A stretch of 64,000 bases of DNA from an uncultured Kordiimonas sp. (GTDB lineage Bacteria; Pseudomonadota; Alphaproteobacteria; Sphingomonadales; Kordiimonadaceae): positions 1 through 64,000 of the forward strand of contig CANMRM010000006.1 of the NCBI GenBank assembly GCA_947500295.1. The letters run 5' to 3'. Positions 35,731-44,113 of this stretch are shown here, piece by piece. Every line of letters begins with the position of its first letter. The stretch's first letter is position 1. Made by a program: the position numbers and the translations under genes. The notes under the pieces were generated by a model. That model ran no database searches and had not been told where the DNA came from. It was given only the letters and a program-made list of their open reading frames with translations.

Positions 35731-35859
35731 GACTCACACAAAAATGCGCACAAAACTTTTCTGAAAAATTTATTATCTATATATTTCAATAATTTAAAAA
35801 CCTATCAATCAGGCTCATAACCTGAAGGTCGCAGGTTCAAATCCTGCTCCCGCAACCAA
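35731..35859 (+). repeat. attR-like site with arm (site C)
   Basis: Bases 35809-35859 repeat the tRNA-fMet 3' end exactly (51 bp). The arm to the left has GACTCACACA (35731-35740), also found right of the intact tRNA at 607, and TATATTTCAATAATTTA, related to the arm before the broken tRNA at 60416. It closes unit 2, which has no integrase of its own. Confidence 0.82.
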
Positions 35860-36003
35860 CAAGAAAACCCTGGTCTTCCGGACCGGGGTTTTTTGTTGTC
35901 TGCTGGGTCGTGGATTTTAGCTGCCGTTCGGACCAAGGAGCATAGCGACGAAGGTCAACGTGAGGGCGTAAGCCCGATACGGTAAATCCTGCTCCCGCAA
36001 CCA
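35809..36003 (+). repeat. ~195-bp fMet cassette, copy C
   Basis: The layout is as in copy B: 51-bp tRNA end, terminator, structured piece and second tRNA tail AAATCCTGCTCCCGCAACCA (35984-36003). The structured piece keeps CCGT/ACGG, GACC/GGTC and GGGC-GTAA-GCCC with base changes in loops and inner stem. The pair B/C are direct repeats bounding unit 2. Confidence 0.75.
35864..35894 (+). terminator. Terminator behind tRNA fragment C
   Basis: AAAACCCTGGTCT-TCC-GGACCGGGGTTTTTT; the same element as at 25943, with one stem base changed to a G-U pair. Confidence 0.9.
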
Positions 36004-36011
36004 ACACATCG

Positions 36012-36045
36012 AAGCCACCCCAACCGGGGTGGCTTTCGTGTTTTT
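36012..36045 (+). terminator. Terminator behind second tRNA tail of cassette C
   Basis: GCCACCCC-AACC-GGGGTGGC, followed by TTTCGTGTTTTT. This is a strong 8-bp GC stem. It is unrelated to the terminator at the same place in cassette B. Confidence 0.85.
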
Positions 36046-36075
36046 GGGCTGCGCGCAGGAGTTGAACCGTTAAAG

Positions 36076-36134
36076 GTTCATATGGAGCGAAGTGGAATGA
36101 CGAGGAAACCCAAAGGGTAACGAGACTAATCCTA
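36076..36134 (+). repeat. TTCATATG structured element, copy
   Basis: TTCATATGGAGCGAAGTGG, then AATGACGAGGAAA, CCC-AAA-GGG, and GAGACTAATCCT. It has the same order as the insertion at 60447-60499, where the internal hairpin reads GGG-CGTAA-CCC. The stem is thus kept with swapped strands. It is not followed by the tRNA tail here. Confidence 0.6.
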
Positions 36135-36226
36135 CGAGGAAAAACCAAACAAGGGTCGTTTTTTTGGTTTAGGTGACGCTATGGAAGCGTTTGTCTTCGA
36201 CGCCTTTCGATCCTTAGTGGACATCA

Positions 36227-36856
36227 TTAACTCTGTATCGGTACTCCCGTACTCTCCCTCAATTGCTCAAGCTCAACACCCGGTGATAGTTCCACGAGCT
36301 TGATCTGACCGCCCTGCACATCGAAAATACCGAGGTCGGTGATGACCCGATCAACGCAAGCCTGCCCCGTCAGCGGAAGTGTGCATTCAGGCAAGATTTT
36401 GGGCGCACCGGATTTGGACACATGGTCCATCACCACCACGACCCGTTGAACGCCGGCGACCAGGTCCATCGCGCCGCCCATGCCCTTGACCATCTTGCCC
36501 GGGATCATCCAGTTGGCCAGATCGCCGCTGGCGGAGACTTCCATGGCACCGAGAATAGCCAAATTGATGTGGCCGCCCCGGATCATGGCAAAACTGTCTG
36601 CAGATGAAAAATAGGAGGTTTCCGGCAGTTCGGTCACGGTTTGCTTGCCGGCATTTATCAGGTCCGGGTCTTCATCACCGGGGTAGGGAAACGGCCCCAT
36701 CGCCAGCATGCCGTTCTCGGACTGCAGGATCACATCGATGCCATCCGGGATATAGTTGGCAACCAATGTGGGAATGCCGATGCCAAGGTTAACATAGAAT
36801 CCGTCTTGCAGTTCTGCAGCAGCCCGTTCGGCCATCTGGTCTCTGGTCCAGGGCAT
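36227..36856 (-). CDS. pcaJ: 3-oxoadipate CoA-transferase subunit B
   Basis: 209 residues of the CoA-transferase B family. The catalytic Glu is in [11 protein letters not shown] (~47), and [11 protein letters not shown] and the C-terminal LVELSPGV are typical. With subunit A it moves CoA from succinyl-CoA to 3-oxoadipate. The family includes acetoacetate transferases, but its place behind a maleylacetate reductase and thiolase makes 3-oxoadipate the likely substrate. Its ATG overlaps the pcaI stop (TAATG). It is the last gene of the nine-gene operon. Confidence 0.9.
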   Translation of the reverse strand: MPWTRDQMAERAAAELQDGFYVNLGIGIPTLVANYIPDGIDVILQSENGMLAMGPFPYPGDEDPDLINAGKQTVTELPETSYFSSADSFAMIRGGHINLAILGAMEVSASGDLANWMIPGKMVKGMGGAMDLVAGVQRVVVVMDHVSKSGAPKILPECTLPLTGQACVDRVITDLGIFDVQGGQIKLVELSPGVELEQLRESTGVPIQS

Positions 36857-37563
36857 TATCCTGCCTCCCGTACTCGGTTGGTGGTGAACTCAATCTGCTT
36901 GCGTTTCATCGATTTGACGATGCGCTGCACGTAGATGCCCGGCGTGTGAATATGGTCAGGGTTGAGCGTACCACTTGGTACAATATCCTCGACTTCAACG
37001 ACGGTCACCTTGGCGGCCGTTGCCATCATCGGGTTAAAATTGCGCGCAGTTTTGCGGTAGATGAGGTTGCCTGCCTCGTCCGCCACTTCTGCGCGAATGA
37101 GGGCAAGATCGGCAATCAGCCCTGTTTCCAATATGAATGTTTCACCGTCAAAGTCTTTGTGTTCCTTGCCCTCGGCAATAAGAGTGCCGACACCTGTTTT
37201 GGTATAAAAACCAGGGATGCCTGCGCCGCCTACGCGAATGCGTTCTGACAGGGTGCCCTGTGGGTTGAACTCAAGCTCGATGTCCCCGTTTAAATACTGC
37301 TCGGCAAACAGTTTGTTGTTGCCGACATAGGATGAGATCATTTTAGAGATCTGGCGGGTTTCAAGGAGTTTGCCAAGTCCGACACCATCAATGCCGGCAT
37401 TGTTGGAAACGGCGGTTATGCCGATTACGCCTGTCAGCTGAAGGGCGTCTATCAGGCTTTCCGGCATGCCGCACAGGCCGAAGCCGCCGCACATAACCGT
37501 CATATCGTCTCTGCAAATGTCTTCCAGCGCATGGGCAGGGCTGTCGAAGAGTTTTTGAACCAT
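36856..37563 (-). CDS. pcaI: 3-oxoadipate CoA-transferase subunit A
   Basis: 235 residues from ATG 37563, which overlaps the preceding stop (TGATG); the frame runs on upstream but that part belongs to the previous gene. Family motifs are [28 protein letters not shown] and [15 protein letters not shown]. It forms the heteromer with PcaJ in the last activation step before thiolysis. Confidence 0.91.
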   Translation of the reverse strand: MVQKLFDSPAHALEDICRDDMTVMCGGFGLCGMPESLIDALQLTGVIGITAVSNNAGIDGVGLGKLLETRQISKMISSYVGNNKLFAEQYLNGDIELEFNPQGTLSERIRVGGAGIPGFYTKTGVGTLIAEGKEHKDFDGETFILETGLIADLALIRAEVADEAGNLIYRKTARNFNPMMATAAKVTVVEVEDIVPSGTLNPDHIHTPGIYVQRIVKSMKRKQIEFTTNRVREAG

Positions 37564-38093
37564 CAGGCTGTTCCTCGCTGGTATTCGCCGCGCGCGGGGA
37601 TGGACTGATCGATCACCTTGGGCAACCACTCGAGCAGGCTTTTAAACTCGGTGCGACCAAACGGCATGGACTGGACTGATGCATAATAGAGCCGTCTATC
37701 CCGATTGACGAGGAACAGGCCGGGTTCGCTGAAGATGTCCGGCTCTATATCTTTGCGCGCGCTCGAGAGATATAGGCCCCACGCGTCGGCCGACTCAAAT
37801 GACAAGTTGTATCCAATCCTGAGGTCCGACTTGGGCAAGGTTTCAAACATGGCTTGCGCCCCCTTGAAGTCATCGGTCGAAATGGCAACTGTTTCGACGC
37901 CCAATGCTTTGAAGTCATGGGTGCGCGCTGCTAGATCGCTGAGATAGGACCGGCAAACACCGCAATTTTTGTGACGATAAAAAACCACCATCACGAAATT
38001 TTGGATCACGCTGGTTTCAAGTGACCATAAACCGCTGTTCAAGGTTGGTACCGTGAGCTCGGGGGCTTTCTGGCGAGGAATAAGGCAGTTCAT
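37563..38093 (-). CDS. Thioredoxin-fold peroxiredoxin-like protein
   Basis: 176 residues from ATG 38093, which has GGAGG seven bases upstream and overlaps the previous stop (ATGA). The fold fits AhpC/TSA-type redoxins: FVMVVFYRHKNCGVC with a CGVC pair where a peroxidatic Cys is usual, then VAISTDD and GLFLVNRDRRLYYASV. It lies inside the chlorocatechol operon, between nrtS-like and pcaI. It may protect the pathway from oxidants or carry out a thiol-dependent (for example dehalogenating) step; the function is unknown. Confidence 0.75.
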   Translation of the reverse strand: MNCLIPRQKAPELTVPTLNSGLWSLETSVIQNFVMVVFYRHKNCGVCRSYLSDLAARTHDFKALGVETVAISTDDFKGAQAMFETLPKSDLRIGYNLSFESADAWGLYLSSARKDIEPDIFSEPGLFLVNRDRRLYYASVQSMPFGRTEFKSLLEWLPKVIDQSIPARGEYQRGTA

Positions 38094-38368
38094 GCGGGCG
38101 CCTCCAAAGGAGTGGTGCAAGTTGAATTGAATTCAACCAGCAACATGGCGGTTGAGTACGACGACACACAGTAGGGAACCAGATAAGTGAGGAGGATTTT
38201 CCATAGAGGTGGAAACTCCCCCAAGGCAACCATGTCACCTTGATTAATCAGTATCAGAACGGTTCCGACGATGCTGCAAACCTTCAGAGCGCGAAAAACG
38301 GTCCGGCGCGCCATTAACGCGTCCAAAAATCGTAATTTTTTGATCGATCTTCGTGCCTTTTTTGCCAT
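38090..38368 (-). CDS. nrtS: NrtS-like small membrane protein
   Basis: 92 residues with two transmembrane helices (LKVCSIVGTVLILINQGD; ILLTYLVPYCVSSYSTAML). The blocks VGTxLxLINQGD and KILLTYLVPYCVSxYS match the nitrate/nitrite transporter NrtS family. Its start overlaps the thiolase stop (TGATG) and its stop overlaps the next start (ATGA), so it is firmly built into the catabolic operon. Here it may handle an anion such as chloride released in the pathway; that is a guess. Confidence 0.75.
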   Translation of the reverse strand: MAKKARRSIKKLRFLDALMARRTVFRALKVCSIVGTVLILINQGDMVALGEFPPLWKILLTYLVPYCVSSYSTAMLLVEFNSTCTTPLEAPA

Positions 38369-39582
38369 CAACGCACCTTTTCGACCAGCATGGCAATGCC
38401 TTGACCGACCCCAATGCACATGGCGCACAGGCCGTAGCGGCCATCGATTTTGCGCAGTTCCCGTGCCGTTGTCATGGCGAGGCGGGCGCCGCTCATGCCG
38501 AGCGGATGGCCAAGTGCAATAGCACCACCGTTAGGGTTTACGTGCTCGGCATCGTCCGCCAGCCCCAACTCGCGAGTAACCGCAAGGGCTTGGCTTGCGA
38601 AGGCTTCATTGATTTCGATGACGTCTATGTCCGCAATAGAAAGCCCTGCTTTTTCAAGGGCTTTTTGGCTGGCGGGCGCCGGGCCTATCCCCATGGTCCG
38701 GGGCGGAACACCGGCTGTCGCCATTGTGAAAATGCGGGCAACCGGCGTAAGGTCATAGGCGTCTACTGCTTTTGCGCTCGCGACAATCATGGCCGCCGCA
38801 CCATCGTTGACACCTGACGCATTTCCGGCCGTGACGGTGCCATTTTCCCTAAAGGGGGCTGGCAGTTTTGAAAGGGCTTCAAAGCTGGTTCCAGGTCTTG
38901 GATGTTCGTCTTCGACAACTTCCAGCGGGTTTTGTTTGCGTCGTGGAATTGAAACTGCGGTGATTTCTTCAGCCAGCCGACCATTCGCTATCGCTTTTGC
39001 TGCCCGCGCCTGAGACCGGCAGGCAAAGCGGTCCTGATCTTCGCGGGAAATGCCATATTCATCGGCCACATTCTCAGCCGTTTCCGGCATGCTGTCTGTT
39101 CCAAAACGGCTTTTCATCACGGGGTTAATGAACCGCCATCCAATGGACGTATCATAAATTTCCGCTTTTCGAGAAAACGCCTGTTCCGCTTTCGGCATGA
39201 CAAAAGGCGCTCGGCTCATGGACTCAACACCCCCGGCAATGGCAATCTCAATATCACCGGCAGCTATGGCACGCGCAGCTGAGCCCACGGCATCCAGGCC
39301 AGAGCCGCACAGGCGATTGATCGTCATGCCCGGCACAGAAACCGGCAGTCCTGCCAGCAAAGAAGCCATGCGCGCCACATTTCGGTTATCTTCACCCGCT
39401 TGGTTGGCGCAGCCCAAAAAGACATCGTCAACACCGAGCTCGGCCACTTTGGGGTTTCGCTCCATGAGTGTTTTTATGGGGAGTGCCGCAAGATCGTCAG
39501 TTCTGACAGAAGATAGAACACCGCCCAATCGGCCGATTGGCGTGCGGGTGCTATCGCAGATAAACACGGCTTTGCTCAACAT
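38368..39582 (-). CDS. pcaF: 3-oxoadipyl-CoA thiolase
   Basis: 404 residues of thiolase family II with Cys ~92 in NRLCGSGLDAVG, the C-terminal GGAIALGHPLGMSGAR and CAMCIGVGQG. It cleaves 3-oxoadipyl-CoA to succinyl-CoA and acetyl-CoA, the last step of the pathway. It overlaps the maleylacetate reductase gene by a few bases and the nrtS-like gene by one. It could accept other 3-oxoacyl-CoAs, but the context favours PcaF. Confidence 0.92.
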   Translation of the reverse strand: MLSKAVFICDSTRTPIGRLGGVLSSVRTDDLAALPIKTLMERNPKVAELGVDDVFLGCANQAGEDNRNVARMASLLAGLPVSVPGMTINRLCGSGLDAVGSAARAIAAGDIEIAIAGGVESMSRAPFVMPKAEQAFSRKAEIYDTSIGWRFINPVMKSRFGTDSMPETAENVADEYGISREDQDRFACRSQARAAKAIANGRLAEEITAVSIPRRKQNPLEVVEDEHPRPGTSFEALSKLPAPFRENGTVTAGNASGVNDGAAAMIVASAKAVDAYDLTPVARIFTMATAGVPPRTMGIGPAPASQKALEKAGLSIADIDVIEINEAFASQALAVTRELGLADDAEHVNPNGGAIALGHPLGMSGARLAMTTARELRKIDGRYGLCAMCIGVGQGIAMLVEKVR

Positions 39583-40637
39583 GATGGGCGACGCCCCTCG
39601 AAGGCGTGCTCAAGCAAGGTCAACAGGGCGCCTGCTTCCAGCCTGCGTGGGTTAAAATAGGGATTTTTAAGCGCGACTTCGACAGCATGTCCCAGTTCTT
39701 GCTGCGGCATGCCAAGCGATTGCAGTGACGTCGGCGCATCGCCATTTTTAGCAATGTCAAAAAGAGCTGCCGCAGGCATTTCGGTGTTCATTGCGCGGCG
39801 CAGGCGGTCCATCGCATCTGGCACCTCCGGTGCGTTGTAGGCAAGGGCGTGCGGCAGCACCACAGTATGGGTTTCCGCGTGGGGCAGGTTAAAACTGCCA
39901 CCGAGCACGTGACACAGCTTGTGATGCAGCGCGACGCCACCAGAGCCCAGGCAGACAGCACACAGCCAAGCTCCGTATAGGGCTTTGGAACGCGCATCTG
40001 CGTCGGTCGGATTTTTGGTGATTTCAGGCAGAGCGCCAACGAGCGCGCCAATGCCTTCTTCCGCCATCAGGCTGAGTACCGGATTGGCATTTTCTGCATA
40101 GAGCGCTTCAACAGCATGCGCAATGGCATTCAGGCCGCTTGTCACACTCATCACAGGCGGCAGGCTCAGCGTAAAATTGACATCGTAGATTACCGTTTCG
40201 GGCAACACCTTGCGGGTTTTCTGGGTGGTCTTTAGCCCGTCCTCTGTCTGGCCGATGATTGGGGTCATCTCAGAACCAGCGTAGGTGGTAGGAACCACCA
40301 GCTGAGGTAAATCCGTCCGCAGAGCAATCGCTTTACCCAGACCAATGGTAGAACCCCCACCGAATGACACGATACCATCTACGTCCAGCTGTACAACGTG
40401 TGACATGGCGCGTTCGGTTACATCCACCGGCGTGTGCATGGTAGCCTCCGCGAAGAGGCCAACGCCCTTTTTGCCAAGTTTTTCCAGGATGCCCTGAGCC
40501 TGTTCTGCCTGCTGCGGCGTTGAAAACACAAGGGCCCGCTCAACTGCCAGAGCATTTAGCTCATGCGCGATCTGGTCGATAGTGCCGCAACCAAACACGA
40601 CCCGCGCAGGCAGACCGGTATAAGTGAAATTATCCAT
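39576..40637 (-). CDS. tfdF: Maleylacetate reductase
   Basis: 353 residues of the iron-alcohol-dehydrogenase-like maleylacetate reductase family. FGCGTIDQ opens the NAD-binding part, VSFGGGSTIGLGKAIAL is the nucleotide loop, VPTTYAGSEMTPIIG and HHKLCHVLGG are family hallmarks. It reduces (chloro)maleylacetate to 3-oxoadipate and can also remove chloride from 2-chloromaleylacetate. AGGAAACCACC precedes the ATG. It sits nine bases after the dienelactone hydrolase gene. Confidence 0.93.
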   Translation of the reverse strand: MDNFTYTGLPARVVFGCGTIDQIAHELNALAVERALVFSTPQQAEQAQGILEKLGKKGVGLFAEATMHTPVDVTERAMSHVVQLDVDGIVSFGGGSTIGLGKAIALRTDLPQLVVPTTYAGSEMTPIIGQTEDGLKTTQKTRKVLPETVIYDVNFTLSLPPVMSVTSGLNAIAHAVEALYAENANPVLSLMAEEGIGALVGALPEITKNPTDADARSKALYGAWLCAVCLGSGGVALHHKLCHVLGGSFNLPHAETHTVVLPHALAYNAPEVPDAMDRLRRAMNTEMPAAALFDIAKNGDAPTSLQSLGMPQQELGHAVEVALKNPYFNPRRLEAGALLTLLEHAFEGRRPSC

Positions 40638-40646
40638 GGTGGTTTC

Positions 40647-41351
40647 CTATGCCGCCAGCAGCAATCTATCGCATATGGCGAGCGCGTCTTCAGCGGTTGC
40701 GCGCATGGCTGGGTTTTCGCTATCCAGAAGCGGCAGAAAGTCATGCCCCACCCCGTCGTAGACCGTCAGGTCCATACCGGGAACGTCGGGCACCATAGCC
40801 TGTAGCCGCTTCACATTGTCGGCGCCAACAGCAGGATCATCCGCACCGAGCAGCATGGCAAACGGCGTATCCACAGCGTGCAGATACTCAAAGGGTGCTG
40901 GCAAGGGGTCCTGATTGGGGAGACCCTGCGGGAAACCATACAGCCCAACGAGTGCGGCCCGCATGCCGCGCCGCGCCAGCTCAAAAACATATAGGCCACC
41001 AAGGCAGAAGCCAATGATGCCAGTAATACCCTGGGAGTCGGCAAAAGCTTCAAATCGATCGAGGAACTCTTTATCCGCCACTTTCCCGCGCCGGGCAAAA
41101 GCAGCTTCTCTGGTCATCTCGGGGAGGTCGCCAAATCCTGCAAATGTGTCCACCAAATAGACGTCTGCCCCCATCTGCGCATAACGCGTGGCAAGGCCAC
41201 GATAAAAGGGGTTGCAGCCGTATATGTCCGGCAAGATAGCGATCTTACTGTCGGCATTTTGGTTTGCCCAATGATAGCCCGTCACTCTGTTGTTGAAGGC
41301 GACAGGTTCAGTAGGGGTAGGGAAGGCTGCAACTGCTTTACCGTGGCACAT
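40647..41351 (-). CDS. tfdE: Dienelactone hydrolase
   Basis: 234 residues of the dienelactone hydrolase family. The triad is Cys ~116 in GIIGFCLGGL, Asp ~171 in LLGADDPAVG and His ~203 in DGVGHDFLP. It opens (chloro)dienelactone to (chloro)maleylacetate. GAGGACAAAGAAT precedes the ATG. The gene is between the dioxygenase and reductase genes with gaps of 11 and 9 bp. Confidence 0.92.
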   Translation of the reverse strand: MCHGKAVAAFPTPTEPVAFNNRVTGYHWANQNADSKIAILPDIYGCNPFYRGLATRYAQMGADVYLVDTFAGFGDLPEMTREAAFARRGKVADKEFLDRFEAFADSQGITGIIGFCLGGLYVFELARRGMRAALVGLYGFPQGLPNQDPLPAPFEYLHAVDTPFAMLLGADDPAVGADNVKRLQAMVPDVPGMDLTVYDGVGHDFLPLLDSENPAMRATAEDALAICDRLLLAA

Positions 41352-41362
41352 ATTCTTTGTCC

Positions 41363-42115
41363 TCAGGCGGCTTTATCAATGACGAAATTAACTTCCATGA
41401 CTTTTTTGCCGTCCTCTTCTACATGCGGCATGACAAACTCTTCGGTGTGCATGCCGTCTGCGCAGTCGTCACCAACCCAGTCACCGCCTTCGAAATAGGC
41501 CTGGGTGGTCAGGTCATGGAAACCATCTTTCACAACCTTGTAATGCACATGAGCTGGGCGCCAGGAGTGTTTGCCCATCATCTCGAGCAGTTGGCCGACC
41601 TTACCTTGGTTAGGGATTTGGTAGGGGACGGGCACCGTGCTTTCGACAGAATACTGGCCATGTTCGTCCGTTTGCAGTTTTCCTCGGTAGTAGTCGGTCG
41701 GAATATTGTCGTGGAAACCGCTGTATTTTCCATCCGGCGTCGAGTTCCAGATGAATACAGTTGCATTGGGAACAGGGTTGCCGCGGGTGTCCGAAACCTG
41801 GCCGCGCAGGATCATCGGATCACCACCAAACTCATCCATCACCTTGATCTTGCCATTTGTGACTTCGGGCACGTCTGGCAGGAAGTAGGGACCTTGAAGG
41901 TCGTTGGAAGAGCCTTCCCGTTCGCGATTGGTAATTTCAACAATGGTGGTGTTGAAATACAGGTCGATCAAAAGCGGGATCTCACCTTCCTGCATGGTTT
42001 CAGCCATGAACTTCATCGCCATGCGATATTCATCCATGGTCACATTATTGTCGCGGAGGGCACCGCGTACGCCTTCCACAATTGCGTCGACTACCGTCTC
42101 CAATCGATTGCTCAT
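41363..42115 (-). CDS. tfdC: Chlorocatechol 1,2-dioxygenase
   Basis: 250 residues, the short intradiol dioxygenase form typical of chlorocatechol enzymes. Iron ligands are Tyr ~131 in DGKYSGFH, Tyr ~165 in VPVPYQIP and His ~189/191 in RPAHVHYKV. EIPLLIDLYFNTTIVEI and SSNDLQGPYFLPD match TfdC/ClcA more than CatA or hydroxyquinol enzymes. It cleaves (chloro)catechols to (chloro)muconates. It lies 39 bp behind the hydroxylase gene. Confidence 0.91.
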   Translation of the reverse strand: MSNRLETVVDAIVEGVRGALRDNNVTMDEYRMAMKFMAETMQEGEIPLLIDLYFNTTIVEITNREREGSSNDLQGPYFLPDVPEVTNGKIKVMDEFGGDPMILRGQVSDTRGNPVPNATVFIWNSTPDGKYSGFHDNIPTDYYRGKLQTDEHGQYSVESTVPVPYQIPNQGKVGQLLEMMGKHSWRPAHVHYKVVKDGFHDLTTQAYFEGGDWVGDDCADGMHTEEFVMPHVEEDGKKVMEVNFVIDKAA

Positions 42116-42154
42116 ACTTCTCTCCGTTACCAGCCAAAAACTTAAAATGTTGGG

Positions 42155-43939
42155 CTATTCTGCAGCCGCTTTTGCGGTGCCTGCGTCCATACCCAAAATC
42201 TGCCCGATTGCGTTCCCCAGCTCTTGCGTGGCGTTTTCCGCAAGTGACTGCGCGCGGTACGCCACATGGAAATCAGGCCTTATCAGCAGAGCGCCGCTAT
42301 CGCTTGTGCCCCTGACATCAGCAAAGTCGCCGTATGGATCTTGATAGGCCTTGCCCGGACCGATGACGTATGTGTCAATTTCAATGCCGTGAGCTTCTGC
42401 AGCTGCTTTTGCTGCCTCAACCCAGGCTTCACCACCGATGCCTGTCAGCACAGTGAAGCGTCCGCGTCCGCACAGATCCTTGGACGAGACTTTGCCGAAC
42501 GTCGTATGGAGCCAAACATGGGGCACCGGCGCACCGGGACGGCTTGATGCCTGGTGAAAAAGCTCTTCATCTCGTTGCCAAGGTTCAGATTTGCTTCCGT
42601 CTGCAACAATTGCACTGGATGAATACCTCTGGTTCAACTCCACGCCGTGGCAGTTGTATACCGGATCAGATTCAAGGATAGCTTTCCGCAACGCTTCGCG
42701 CTGCATTTCAGCTTCTGGTGTTGCATTTTTTCGAGCCGCCATATTGGCACGCATTTCTTCAGGATTTTTGGCATCCATCAAACCAAGCGCCTTTGCTATC
42801 GGCGGGAAGGCCCCCAATGATTTGTTGGCACGCTGTACGATTTGCTGCGCCACCGGTGCACGTTCAGTTGAGTAGGTATCAAGCAGGCTTTCTGATGCCT
42901 TGCCCTTCAGGACCAGTGCCAGCTTCCAGGCAAGGTTGAAACTATCCTGGATGGAAGTATTGGATCCAAGGCCGTTGGTGGGCGGGTGCCGGTGGATGGC
43001 GTCTCCCGCGCAGAACACACGGCCTTTTGATAGGTCGGTGGCATACATGTCGTTGACGGTCCATGTGGATGTGCGTTCAATTTTCACATCAATCGTTTCA
43101 TCGCCCACCAATTTGTGGACGATGCTGGTGGCAAATTCGTCGGTGACTTCCGGGGGGCCTTGGTCCACTTCATACCCCCAAATGGCAAGCCACTTGTTCC
43201 AGGGCCGCACCATGCGCACAACCCCGATGCCAAGACCGCCAACAGCGGAACCTGGTTGAATAACCCAGTAAAGAACGCTTGGGCGATGCGCGACATATTT
43301 GCTGAGGTCTGCTTCAAACACCATGTTGATGGACCCGGATTTGCCCATTTCCCCTTCAAGTGGCAGGCCAATGTCCTCCAAAACACGTGAATTGGCTCCG
43401 TCAGCACCGATGAGATACTTTGCTCGCACCTGAAACTTAGTTCCGGTCAGGCGGTCAAGCAGCGTTGCCGTAACGCCGTCAGCGTCTTGCTCAAGGGATA
43501 GATACTCGGTATCAAATCTGACTTTTGTTCCAAGTATGGCTGCGCGTTTAACCAGGATCGGTTCCAACAGGTTTTGCGGCAGGTCGCACATTTGCGTCGG
43601 GCTTGCCAGTTCATAATCTGCTGCTCGATTTGGGTGCGTGCCCCATGTCTTTATTCGCCCCAGTTCGTCATCGGCCAGTGAAGTGCAGAAGGTGTTCTCG
43701 CCCATCAAGTCATTGCTAACAGCATAGAGGAGGCATTCATCCTCGAGGCCCAGGTCCCGCAAGACCTCCATGGTGCGCTGGTTGGTGATGTGAGCGCGCG
43801 GTGTGCGTGCAGTCCAGCCGAACTTGTTGATCAGCATGTTGTTGACGCCGTACGTCGATAACAATGCCGCAGCGGACGCACCCGCGGGTCCGGTGCCAAC
43901 GATCAAAACATCTGTTTCATAAAACTGTAGATTTGCCAC
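42155..43939 (-). CDS. tfdB: Chlorophenol-type FAD monooxygenase
   Basis: About 594 residues from GTG 43939, which has GGAGAG just upstream (a TTG four codons earlier is possible). The FAD motif is TDVLIVGTGPAGASAAALL; YLIGADGANSRVLEDIG and GRVFCAGDAIHRHPPTNGLG are the second FAD/NADPH signatures of this group; the C-terminus has the thioredoxin-like extension. Length and motifs fit 2,4-dichlorophenol 6-monooxygenase, which turns chlorophenols into chlorocatechols. It is the first gene of the operon that processes that product. No 2,4-D dioxygenase (tfdA) is in the window. Confidence 0.9.
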   Translation of the reverse strand: MANLQFYETDVLIVGTGPAGASAAALLSTYGVNNMLINKFGWTARTPRAHITNQRTMEVLRDLGLEDECLLYAVSNDLMGENTFCTSLADDELGRIKTWGTHPNRAADYELASPTQMCDLPQNLLEPILVKRAAILGTKVRFDTEYLSLEQDADGVTATLLDRLTGTKFQVRAKYLIGADGANSRVLEDIGLPLEGEMGKSGSINMVFEADLSKYVAHRPSVLYWVIQPGSAVGGLGIGVVRMVRPWNKWLAIWGYEVDQGPPEVTDEFATSIVHKLVGDETIDVKIERTSTWTVNDMYATDLSKGRVFCAGDAIHRHPPTNGLGSNTSIQDSFNLAWKLALVLKGKASESLLDTYSTERAPVAQQIVQRANKSLGAFPPIAKALGLMDAKNPEEMRANMAARKNATPEAEMQREALRKAILESDPVYNCHGVELNQRYSSSAIVADGSKSEPWQRDEELFHQASSRPGAPVPHVWLHTTFGKVSSKDLCGRGRFTVLTGIGGEAWVEAAKAAAEAHGIEIDTYVIGPGKAYQDPYGDFADVRGTSDSGALLIRPDFHVAYRAQSLAENATQELGNAIGQILGMDAGTAKAAAE

Positions 43940-44081
43940 GACTCTCTCCAACTAACAATTCGTCTCGGGACACGTACCTTCAATTCTGCACGTGCTTTTC
44001 GGGTGTGCGCTTGTGGCCCCCAGAGTAAGCAAGTTAAACCTACGCATCGACGGTTATACGCTCAAATACTTTTGGAGAGTC

Positions 44082-44106
44082 TAATTAATACCGTAAGAGT
44101 ATTATA
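44082..44106. promoter_or_regulatory. LysR-type operator box upstream of tfdB operon
   Basis: The 25-nt box contains ATACCGTAAGAGTAT, an ATAC-N7-GTAT interrupted palindrome typical of LysR sites, flanked by TAATTA and TATA. It lies ~140 bp upstream of the tfdB start, just after the LysR gene. A copy with 22 of 25 bases identical precedes the TonB receptor at 46483-46507. Confidence 0.65.
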
Positions 44107-44113
44107 GGAGTGT

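Noticed and set aside
41357-42145. 262-codon frame on the plus strand opposite the chlorocatechol dioxygenase
   Set aside because: It mirrors the dioxygenase gene and encodes no recognisable protein; the minus-strand gene has all iron ligands.
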